Shown here piece after piece: positions 13,741 to 26,000 of a DNA stretch of 64,000 nt. The first letter of the stretch is position 1. Each line of letters opens with the position of its first letter. The notes beneath the pieces were generated by a model, which was given only the letters and a program-made list of their open reading frames with translations, had not been told where the DNA came from and ran no database searches. The position numbers and the translations under genes are program-made. This DNA is from Diploscapter coronatus (lineage: Eukaryota > Nematoda > Chromadorea > Rhabditida > Rhabditidae), in assembly GCA_964036155.1 (NCBI GenBank), contig OZ038423.1:7517249-7581248 (forward strand). The letters run 5' to 3'.

Positions 13741-16700
13741 TTAATAAATGTTCGGTTGCTCGGTTCATTGACATTGATGCTGATCGTTTAGACGCAACCA
13801 GTTTCATGAGGTTTTTCTCGGATCCGAAATATCGATTTCCCTGAGGTTTTTTTGAGATGAGAAAATCCCGAGATTTCAAAATATTTCGAATTCTGACTTC
13901 CCTAGCTGGGCGGAGATAGATATGATCAGAAATCTCGGTTGGTGATAAGGAGCGAGAGAAGAAAGAACGGGATAGGTAGGGAGCTGATTTTATCACTATT
14001 ACTTTTCTCTGATTTTTCTATCTCGAGTTTTTTCTGCCTTGTTCTCGTTTACACTCATGTAATACAAGAAATGTTCAGTTGGATTGGCAAATAGTTTAGA
14101 AAGAGGGGATAGACACACAAATAGATGTAGATTGAAAGATGAACGGGCAAATTGATAAGGGATGAAGAGTTCAATAGGCAGTTCTGTTCGGAAGATTATC
14201 TGGCAAAAAATCTTTGCGACGAAATTCATAGAAAATTGGTGTACAGCAGAAAAGCGAGACAAGGGATCTATCATCTAATTTCATGCAGAAATGTAATTTC
14301 TGAGAAAGACCAAGATTGATCATGTCACCGCAGGTCAATTTCTATGCTGTCAGATCAACATTCTCGATCATGAATCAAATATTTGTTATATGAGTGAAGA
14401 TGGCAGAATTTGATAGCTTGCAACTGCGGCTCGAAAAGATTACTACATCAAATATTTGACCGATCGAAAAAGGTCTACAGTAATCGGCGAAATCGAAAAA
14501 TCGATGAATGTTTTCCAAGGAACGTTAATTCCGAGAAAGTTTAGAACGTGGGCGGGGCAAAAATCGATTGGGTTCGAGGGCCGATCCGAGGGATTTGCCA
14601 TGGAGAAGCAGGCAAAGTTGCGATGCACAGAAGCATAGAGGTACTTGAAGAAAGTCAGACAAACGGCGAGAGAGCGGGCGATTGGGGGAGGGTACAGGCA
14701 GAAACAAACTGAACAAATATCTGCAAGCGTAAGAGAGACAATATCTCTGCATCTCTTTCATCTTTATCGACCTCGATATTTCCCAACTTCTTCATTTCTC
14801 TTGCAACTTCAGTCAAGAATAACGCAGTTACTGGTTGGAGTTGGAAATCGGATTGGTGGTACTGGGATCTTTCGATACTCATTTCTCATCTCACATAGTG
14901 AAATTGCTCGAAAATACGTTCAGCTAGTTGAAAGATCGATATTTCGGATTGTACGCGAAAATTCGTATTGTCGATTCCTAATTAGTTGAATTGAAAAGAT
15001 GCAGAAGAAGAAAAACTCCAAATTGAAAGGGAACGATGAAATTCATGTCTCTGTCATTTAGAGACCGTAATCTTTCACCAATGAATGAAAGATCTTTTGC
15101 TCGAAAATATTGTATAAAGTGAGTGAGCAATGACTTTTCTGCAATTACTGCATCAAGCACAGTGCTCTAAGTGACTTTTTATCAGACTACGATAATTGAA
15201 ACTCGGTCTGAATCGACAGTACGACTCTGACAAATCACATAGTAGAAAATCGATACGAATCGATGAAAAACAGTAGCGAATACCTGTGAAAATTGCAGTT
15301 GGATAGGTAAAAGAACGAGGAAAAGCTCGGCTTCACGGGCTACGGGCGATTCTCAGTTGGGTTGGCTGCTGCTGCCTGAACTGACGATGCCGTGGGCGCT
15401 AAGGCTGTGCAATGAGATGGGGAGAGAGAACGAGATGCACCAGATGCAAGTCAGGAGAGAACTAGAGAAGCATAAGAAAGGTGATAGATAGGAGACAATC
15501 TATAGGACAAAAGATGTTGATGATAAAGTGATAGAGATGAAGACAAAGAGACAGAGCCTCAAGCTCTCCCACTCTGCAATAATACAGTGGCAGGGAGGAG
15601 ATATCGCTGATAAGAAGAGATTCAGAGACGAAGAAAAATCTCTTTCTCAGAGCTCCACCCTCTGTTTGTGCCCTCACTGATCTTCCCACTCTCTAGCCAT
15701 CTCCCCTATCTGTACTCTCTCCAATCACTGTACTCTTTCTCTACCCGTTTCTCACCCCCGCCTCTTCATCTCTGTCACTCTCTAGCATTTGCCGTATCTC
15801 CAACAGTGTAATCCTGCCAGCCGCTCAACTCAAACCCGAAATATCTTTTTCTTCTTTCTTTTCCACCCTCTCCAGTACTATTTCTCACCTTTCCCTACTT
15901 TTCTAGGGTCTTTTCATTTTTATATTCTCTCTGCATCGTTCTGACCGAGCCATGAGCACTTTCTGCGGCTTGAAAAACGACTGCGTTACGACATCGAAGA
16001 ATTTCGTAAGCACACGAAAAATTTGCCATGCAAAAAATACGAACACAGAAGAGCAACAAGAGATGCAGTTGAGACGCTATTTTGACGTTTCCGATTTATG
16101 TTTCGGTAATTGAATATCATAACGTTTTCAAATTTTTCTTCTAATTTTTTCAAGCCCCGCCCTCCGAAAATCACAAGTCAAATTGCGTTTTTGTTGGAGA
16201 AACGCACCGACTGCAAAATCATCGTCAATTGTCGCAGGCAATATGCACAAACGAACATTGGATTATTTGCAAAAACTTATGCAGAACATTGTAGACCCCT
16301 TGATGTCATAAAGACTACAACGATAAAAATATCCAATTATGTCGTATGTCAACCTAATTAATGCATGTCTTATCTCGGAAATAAGCAGTAGGAGTATGTT
16401 ATTCCGCGTGTTCCTATTTAAGCTTGAAATACAACCGACGTGGAGCTCTGTGGAGCGCAATAATGAGGTGTTTTCATTCATTAGGACGGCGCTAATTATG
16501 TCGAACAGATGATTCTTCAGATAATCCCCGTCTCTATGCGCTTCAAAGCTGAAATTGAGCATTCTCTTGGGCGGAGCTTCGCTTTCCTTCTAGAGACTAG
16601 AAGGGTTGGCCTGCCTTCAACTGCAGCAGCAGGCAGCAGAGCACTTGGCTCCTCCCCTTATAAGCGGAAAAGGAGCGATGCAGTCCATTCGTATCTCTGC

Positions 16701-17073
16701 TCCAACAGCTTGTAGACTGCGTGAATAAGTGAGAGCGCGAAGCGATGGGCGAGAAAAATGCGTAGAATTTTGAGATGCGCTTCGAATGAAAATAGCTCTC
16801 TCCTCGCTTTTCATTTTTTTGCGTGAATCTCCGCGCCTTTTTTCATCATTTTCCATTTCCATCCTCATTCTATTCTCGTCATTCAGCCTTGTTGAATCGA
16901 GGAATTTTTATCTAATTTCGAGATTCCTTATCCCAGGATAAATCCTCTAGATATCCGATTCTACACGAGATTTTGAAGGATTTTCTGCTTTATCGCTTTA
17001 ATATTCCAAGGAAATTTTTGCAAAATATTCTTGCGTCGAATTTTTAAGGCTTGCTTTCAGAAAGTAAATCCAT
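13741..17073. other. Divergent intergenic region, unc-15 and tandem-C2 gene
   Basis: This 3.3-kb stretch separates the start codons of two divergently transcribed genes and must hold both promoters. Visible features are a GC box-like gggcggggc near 14550, purine/pyrimidine-skewed stretches at 15400-15900, and a GC-rich block at 16560-16720 with ctccccttataagcgg, a TATA-like candidate for the rightward gene. Several 60-115-codon frames overlap each other on both strands and are not supported as genes. Confidence 0.4.
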
Positions 17074-20000
17074 ATGATGCAGCATCAGTCTCGAGGCAGT
17101 ATTTCAACATATCCGACCTTGCTCGAGCCTGTCTGTCGTCGACGACTGCCTCCAACCCCGACTCGGCGATCTTCCTCACCTCGGATATTGCCGACCCCAC
17201 CTCCGTTGTCGCCTGATTACCGATGCCCTTCTTCTGCAGCGACGTTGGAACGAAAGCCTTCAGGAAGGATGCTTCCGAGGTTCATTTTGTCATATTTCAG
17301 AAAAAAATCAGATTTCAACTTCAGGCCACCATCTCAAACAACACCCGAAATCGCTCCGAGCTATTCTCCAAACGAGTCAGTTTCTCCTGACATCTCGCTC
17401 GAGCCAACCACACCAGACCCAATTTTGACTCCGGATCCTGTTATTGAATTCATTCCGAATGGAAACGCTTACCCCGAATCAAATAGTCCTTATCAAATGA
17501 CGAATGGACATGGCTCGATGCTTGATTTCACCGCTCCTGTCCGATCTGGTTCTGGGATTTTGGAGAGGCGACTCACCGAGACACCTGATGAAGGCGTTCG
17601 ATCGCAGTCCTCATCTCTTTCGCCCTCCATTGAACAGGTTAGCTCTTCGAGAATTATCGGTTATCGTGTGTTATTTTACTTGTTCTACTTATTGTTAACA
17701 TCATCTTGTTTGATTACTTTGAACGCCAACGGGGAAATTATTATCAAATATCAAATTATCAGTCGGCGTTTTATCAGCGGAAGTGCGACAGTTGGCGTGC
17801 CATTTTTCTGCGCCGCCTTGCTTCTGCCTCATTTCTCTCTTCTCGTACTTATTTTACCTGCTATTTGAAAAACGGGCTAGAGTTACCACTGTGAAGCGAA
17901 AAGAAATCGAGATTTCTCGAGGGATTTGCGCTTTTTCAGGCTTTTAATTTCCGAATCAAACTACACGATTTCCTTATCGAATCAGCGCTCTAGGCAAATA
18001 TAGTTTTGAAAAACTGAAGTCGTTAGGATATCTTATCCGGTCGACATTAACCGCTATTTATTACGTATAAATCGCATGATGTTTCGTACCTCTACACAGT
18101 CAGACATCAAACGGTTTCACTCACTCGATTTAGACGGATAATTATATGGGTGGTTCAGCAATTATCATTGCCAGTCATGGCTAATTACACCTCTCTTCAC
18201 CTGTTTTCCTTACTACGCATTTCTTCGCTAATTTTAAAAGCTGCATTAAATTTTCATGAAGGTTCTAAATTCGATGAAAAACAGCCTCGAATGTGTGAAT
18301 TTATGCGATTCCCAGCATATTACTTGGGAATTTCGAAATTCTACCAGTAATGCAGAATGAATGGACGAATGTGTTTGGCGTAATTTACTGGGAAATCGCG
18401 GCTTATTCTGCGTTCTTTATGTATTTGCATAACCTGGCAGCGATATTTCACAAGCACAATCTCATTATCGTTTCCTGGAGCAAAGAGATGGCGATTGATT
18501 GCGATGCTTTGAAGCAGTCGAGGTGCTATTGGAAGGGCACAATCGGGCAGAGCATTTAGCCAGGGGATTTTTACAACTCACAAAGAGTGGAGAGGAATCT
18601 TTGCCAGAAGAAAGAGGAGAAAAATTATAGAGAAGGCAAAAAAGTGAAATGGCGAGTAGAACGAAGCAGAGCTTTTCTTCTTCCTTTCCCTCCCTGCCTG
18701 ACTCGAAACAGCCATATTTCTTCCTCTCCCCAAGGGGAGGGGGGATCTTTTTCGTGCTCAGGAGAGGGATTCTTTCTTTGAAAAATTGTGGTATTGCCAG
18801 AGATTAGGAAGAATGAAGAGACTCATGGCAAGCAGATTGAGGAATGTCTACGTTCTGCAAATGACAGACCTCGAAAGAGTTTTCTGAAAACCATGCATAG
18901 AATCGCGACTACAATCCTTCTCAAATCGAGTATTTTTGATGCAGCCCACAAATGGCCAAGGGTAAACTCATTTTCGAAATGGAGTGAGTACGAGAATGCG
19001 CGCAATTTCGGTGATCTTTCAGGAGGCGCAAAATCGCCCTTCCGAAACGTTGAGCGTTTGTTTTTGACTCGTTTTACACGGGCAAATTCACTTCTGCCAG
19101 TTGGACTGCAAACCAAAAAACACGCGGCAGAGAACAATGAACGGGGCACGAAACTGAATAATTGCATTTCCAAATTTGCCGCAGACACTTCTGAACTCCA
19201 TCTTTGAATCTAGACTTCAGTTATTCCATGCTGGAATTGAGTTAATTATCCCGTAATCTGTGTTGCATACTTGACTGCTTCTCGAGAAGAACACAATTAG
19301 ACGAAGAAACATCGAAAATTCGATAAACACGTGTTCAAAAAGCGTTCCACACTAAAATTGCTACTTATTGTAAGCAGCACTCCAAATTGGGTGAGGACAT
19401 CGGGAATTCCAAGGTAAACACGATTTACTTGGAACACAGCTGCGCTTTTTCATGCGCCTCAATTTCTTTTTTCCTCTCGAAAATCCCCATTTTCTCCATT
19501 TTTTCGCATTGGATTCTTGAGGAATATCTCGTATGCACAGGACCTATTATCTTTTCCGATCTCCCTCTGCTCAATGCTTCACGTCTAACAGAGCAAGTGC
19601 TCTATCCACTGAGCCATACTCCCCTGCACATGGCAATTATCGGATGCGCACTCGGCAACGAGAATCTTCAAATTGCGTGTAAAGCTGCGAGCTGCTAATT
19701 ATTTCCGAATGAACATTCCATAAACGACAAAGGAATACGATATTTTAGCCAAATGCAGCGTCAAAGCCCGACCGAGCAACGTCGCATCCAAAAACGAGCG
19801 GCGGGCGAAATTCCGGGAAGAAATATCCAATTAGCGCTCAATCGCACGAAAGCGTCGATGTTTTCATGTTTCAACCGAAACATGATATCCGACAAGCTTG
19901 CGTGGACTCATTATTTATGAAAGCAGCACGTATTTTCGGATCTAAGAGGCTGAGCGGAGGGAAACCCAGAACTGAAAATAGACGGATAAATGCGAAAGGG

Positions 20001-23000
20001 TAAATTATTAGCCCGAATATATTTCGTCGGACTTTAGCTCATAGGCATTAGATCTGATAAACGAGTTTAGCGGAAATTAGGACACATTCATGTCACTAAA
20101 AGGTCACTGATGAAAATGTAGTATTTTGAAGATCGGGTCTTGGAATTTGGAGCATTTCCAACTGCATTTTTAATGCGTTTAGAGGGTCATCCACATCCGA
20201 TTTTCAGTCGTTTAATTTCTGCATCATGATGGCATTTTCTTGCAAAGAATTCGTTAAATTAAATTTTCTCGAGCTAGAAGATCACGATATATCGCGAAAT
20301 TGAGAAAAAATAGGGATGTTTTCGGATTATTCGAAATTAGGGATGTAATGTGTAGGCTAGAAGATCACGATCGGGTCGAATGTTCTCATTTGCATGAGTT
20401 TCAATTTTCATCCTAAGCAATTCAGTGGGTCGTTTTGAGTGGGTGCAAGCGGGTGAAATGCAGCTTTTACATGTGGCATACCTCATTCAGGAAACCGGCC
20501 ATAACGGGCTTTGGGCACCAGAACGAGGGTTCTGATGTTTGAAAGCCTGAAAGAATGCGCAGCAGTGCACACGAATATTTATTGTTTGAAAAGATGATCT
20601 CATGCCGATCTCTTCTCTGCTCTCTGCTAATTTCCTTCATCGTGTCTTGTGTGCGTATTTTTGCTTTGTCCACTAGGTCGAGCTCTTCCTTTATTCAATC
20701 ATATTTGAGGGGGTCCTTCATCAAATTATGGAAACCACTACTATTCGAGCAGGAAAAAGTGAGATTTTCTCGAGGGTCTGCTGAAGAAATTCACTGCAAT
20801 CGAGAAACTGCAGCTATAATTTGAGTGGTGTAGTCGGTCGAGAGATCAAATTGGGTCGACCAAAATAGCCTAATCATTTGAGAGTTATCAAGGGCGCTAA
20901 AAATAACATTTGACCGCAAATCTAGACTTCCGACGTTTCAAAAGTGTTCCCCATAATCCAAATGCTGCAGTACTTGTCAATCATTGGGGTTAAAGGCTTC
21001 TGGACTTCCTTATTTTATCTTCTTGCATCTTTGGGTGCAAAACTCGGATTTAAACATGGCTCTAAAAATACTCAACTTCTGATATGTTTAACTCTACTTC
21101 TCTTCTTCCTTATTGCGTCATGGTCCAAGACAGCCATAAGTTCCTAATACTTGTGTCAATCACAAGGTTGCGCAGACTTAGAATCGCACGGCGAAAGTTC
21201 GCGCACTTCCTCATTTTTATCTTCGCGCATCTTCCGATTCTTCCTTTTTCTGTCTGCTTTCTCCTTTTTTCGATTGAATTATTCGAACGCCGCTTCTGTT
21301 TTCGGCAAAACGACTTCGCGATGCCGTAGGCCAGCCGATAATGCAGACATCAAAATGCCTAGCATCTTCTTCAACTTCTCTCCTTCTCCTTTCACATCAC
21401 TTTTCAAATTTTCAAAAGGAGTGGGCAGATAACAAGACTCCTCTTTGACTTCGAGAGCTCGCCGAAAAACTTCCAGCAACTTTCAGACGAATTTGCAAAT
21501 TGAAAGGAATTTCCTCGACTAAAATATCAAATTAGTCGAGTTCGAGAGACATAGAACGCAATATCGAAAGATGAAATTGACAGATTGTTCGTAGAAATTG
21601 TCTGATCAGAAATTTCGTATAGTCTGCTTCAACTAAAAAACGAAAATTCTCTGAAAAATGTGTTAACTTTACATTTGAATTGCAATTTTTACACATTTGC
21701 GAAGCCAGCGTTTTGTGTGATTCATAGTTTGGCTTCTTGCGGCTAAACTGCTAAACACTGGGTAGAGTTTGATCGTTTGCACTACTAAATCCGCTTTTAT
21801 GAATATAACCGATTAATGCTCAAGGATAATTCCATTGACTTGTTGCTAGTCTGGGCGAGAGGCAGGGGCGCTAAATCTCCACCACGCTTTTCCTATTCGA
21901 ATAATCAGCGCTCATGGTTCCGGTGAAATGGATTAGCTGTCTATGAACAACTCAAGTTTTGTTTTTGTGCACTTTCCTCTAAAAGATAATATTCACTCAG
22001 AGATGGGGAACACTTCTAAACCATATGCGTCAGAGTATCACAACGATCACTTGAAAGCGAATAATTGAAATAAAATTGTTAGTCGTTGTTCATTACTTCT
22101 TTATAAGATAATAATTGTTTTCTTCGTCATTTTTCTTCTCGTTAGTTCTGAGAACCGAGTGCCCCAGCTGCATGGCTCATTTCCCTGTTTTGACGTGTCT
22201 CCCCATCTCCCCAGGTAGCTATTCTTAGGTTCTCGTAGGTAATTTATCCAACCACTTTTAGCCATAAGGCATAATCATTGCTAGGAGGCAAAAATAAGCC
22301 TAATTCATAGCTTGGGGAGCAAATCCTTCATTTTTTAAGCTTGTTTTTTCTAGTCTGTATAAAAAGGAATTATCTGAAGATCTTTCCTCTCCATGTCTGG
22401 ATGGGATAGTGAATTGAATAAATGGGATAATAAAATGCAAAAAATGTAGTTGATGAGTCGTAAAGAGCTTCGCTTTTTCATAGTTCAAAGAAAATCTCCT
22501 GGGCTTTGGAAGGGGGCCATTAAGATTGTCGAGCTGTCCTTCATTATCCCCTTATTGTGGTGCACTTGACGCTTGCATGAAATCTCGAATCGAGCTGATT
22601 GAATTCAAGACGAATACTTGAAAGTTCACATATCCGCATCATAATTGTGCAAAAATAAAGAAAACGGAAACGTCATAGTCAAGGGCACGCGACTATCTTT
22701 TCTGACGTCTTTGTGTTGAGGTTTTCTAAAATTGCTATGGCACAACTGATTACAAAATACCATGCCACAATTGCATGGCTCATCAAACTATTCTTTCGTC
22801 ACAATTATATCTCTCAGAATTCCGAAGATCAAACTTCTTCGTATCATCTATAACTTGTTAGTCTTCCACACGCTCTGCAAAGTATGTCAGGGATAAACTT
22901 CGTAAATCTAATCAGCAAAAATTTGAAGCTCACGAGATTTTTTGATTCGTTTTCTGTTGTGTGGCTGTAATCTCGAATTTGCAGCAGAGTTTGGCCTTTC

Positions 23001-26000
23001 GGACTCTGAGGATGGGTCAGATTGCTTCGTGCTTTGAATGTACAAAATTCCCACAATATGAGGCGTTTGAGGGTTTCGCGCATAGGTTCTTGTTAGGGAA
23101 TCACGTGAGACAAAAGGATGATAAAGCTATGCTAGGCAAGAAGAATATGAAAAAAGAGGGGATAATGCAATCTGAGAAAAACAAATGTCCAGTTCCTTAT
23201 CTGTTATTGCTTCTGCTTCGGATGCTATTCTGCAGGCCTCGTTTACTTCCCAAAGCACATTGGAAATAAGCTTCATCTCATTCTGCTTCTAACTCTATGT
23301 GGATTCCCTCACGTGCCACTGAGTTTCAGAAGCCTGAAACTAAACCCGGTCAAATCAAATTCGGGTTTCATATCTGCGATTGCAAAATTGCTGATTTGAA
23401 ACGTAAACATTTCGTATAGGAAGTTATTGTTGGCAACTACATATTTTGTGTTGCAAATTTCATATAGGCAATACATTGGTTCCGATGAGATTTGGCAAAT
23501 TTCCAAAACAAGGAAAACTCATAACCCGAAAAATTTGCCTGATGATGCAGTGGGGATTCGAGAGGATGACATGCAAATGCACTGCACAGAACAGCAGAAA
23601 AGCAGCCATTGGCCTGTCTGTGGCAGTGCAGTCGAAATGGCACTGGCACATGCAAACTCTCAGGAGAATCCGGCCGAATGAAGCCGAGAAGATGCTTGTT
23701 TTTATGCGCATCTTCACAATTCTACACATCCTCTCTATGCTCTTGTCGTTGGCACAAAAGTGATCGAGTGTGAAAGAGTGAAGAATAAGTGCCCCGACTG
23801 CCAACCACTTGGGAACAAAAAATAACTGCCGCTTGAGCTCCAAGTTAACGCCGACTGTTAGTCGGCATCATCAAAATATGCACAAAATTCTACCCTCTGA
23901 CTTTTCTCCCGATGTTTTCATCTTCCTTCCCCGCCTTATATGTTTTTCACGTTACGCATTTCGGCGCAAATTCCGACTGCGAAAAACAGGAAAAAATTCA
24001 CAAGTTAACGCGAAACACACATGAGTTCAATTAGCCTTCTGAATTTCTGGAGGAATTTCAACCAGAAATTGCAAAGTTAAACAATCAATCACCTTTGATG
24101 GATACTTCCGACTAAAATGGCCATCAAAATAGTCAGCCGTTGAATATTTAACTGAAAAGCGTTCTGCAACACAGCACTTGTGAGCTCTGCTAATTTTTGG
24201 GTTGACATATTCACCGAAAGGACGCTTTCTTACATAATTAATGTCCAAATAAGGGCTTGGAAGTCTCAACAACTAGTGTGGGGGATTTCATTGTAAGGTT
24301 TGAAAGAAAGCAATGATATCAACTTGAAATATTCGGGTAGAGCGAATTCTGCTAAGCATTTCAAAAGATGATAAGTAAGATGTGAAGATCAGACTAGAAT
24401 TAGTTACATTAGTTCCAGAATTAGGCTAGTAAGTATATTTTGAGTTATGGGTAGTTGCGGGCTCTACTCTGGCCGTCTACGTCCTCTTTCGAATGTTCGT
24501 TTTCCAGGTTGTTTCTTTTCCTCTTTACTCCTACAAATTTGCAGTATTTTCTTCTTTGAGCCGCAGCAAATTGGTTAAAAATTGACGAGGACCTTGTTTT
24601 TTTATGAAAAAGTCAATGTGAGTGGCAGAAGGAAGGCGAGCCAGTGGAAAAAGCGCAAATAAAGGGATTTCTTTTACTCCAGAGTCTGGCAGCATTTGTA
24701 GAGTTACTGAAAATGTCGGACGGACAATAATTATTATTTGTTTTGCAAATTGCAATTTGGATTTCTAAAAATATACTTTCTTCCAAACACTTGAAAACAC
24801 TAAAATACATCGGCAAAACATGCATAAATGAAAGTTTTGCTGGGGAAATCCGTCAGCGTAAAGTTTGGACGACGTCGTTTCCCTGTTGCCAGTTACTTGT
24901 GTGATTTCGTATGCATGAGAAGCTCCCAAAAATGAACGAAGATAAAACCCGTAGTGCCTTTTACAAGACATAAAGAATAACAATGCGGTTCAAACAATTT
25001 CAGCTGCATATTTCTAGAGTCATCTCCGAAATAGCCTTTGACTTTGAACTTGACTTCGAGCTTTTTTAAAGAAATATCATCTTTGTATTCGCAAAGCAAG
25101 AGAAAAAGATAATTTATGCATCAGTCTGTGCAATACTTTATAAATGTGACTGAAATAAAAATGAAAGCTTTCTAATCAAAAGCATAAATCTTTGCAGTAT
25201 TAAACCTATTCATTGAATATTCTGACATTTTTATCTCCGGCTATGAGGTAAAGAGCCTCGACTTTGGACTCGTGTACCTTTTGATTTATTAGACCTTCGA
25301 GAATGTCACGAGTCTCGTAATACATATTTATTAGCAAAACAAAATTTGTAAAAGTGATCCTGATGAAATAGCCGCTCAGCAATGTTACTCATGCACTTCT
25401 GAATGATTTTACAATGTAAAAAAATTACATAGTGCAAAATTATTAGAGGGCAAATCATATGCTTCGTGCATTTTCGCGAAATTATTGCACTGCTGTGTCA
25501 TATTTCTGACGTAATATCCAAGGCTATGATTTATTAGACCTTTATAAATAAAATACAAGTAATTTTCGAAAGAAATTGTTTATCACCTAAACTTTACAAA
25601 ATTTAACGACAACACTAATTTAGTTATGATGTCAATGGAAGTGAAAACTAGGAAGTCCTTTTAGAAAGTGTCGAAAATTATCAGAATTGCAAATTCGTCC
25701 AATCTTTCCAAATAGTCAAAGCGTGCGAAACGAACGCTTTTTTGCTTCTTTGAACGCGGAATTCGCTTAGCGACGTTCCTAAGGAACTTTTTCGTCGTGT
25801 TGCATGACAAAACTTTGAAATCTGATGGAATTTCAAAATATTCACAATTCGAGGGGTTGTGAAATTTTGAAGAAATAACCAAAAGAATTAACGATATTTT
25901 GTAGATCATACGTTAGATAAGATATAAACTGCGCAGTGTTGACAAGGAAAACTATCAGTGTGTTACTCATAGATCTACTTCATTTTTCAGGATAAGTCAA

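Noticed and set aside
18788..19207. 139-codon plus ORF overlapped by a 121-codon minus ORF
   Set aside because: Both strands open over the same stretch with no recognisable motif on either; typical chance frames in a locally GC-richer intron segment.
23427..23843. Overlapping ORFs on both strands in the C2 intron
   Set aside because: Four frames open at once without conserved features or splice-site support.
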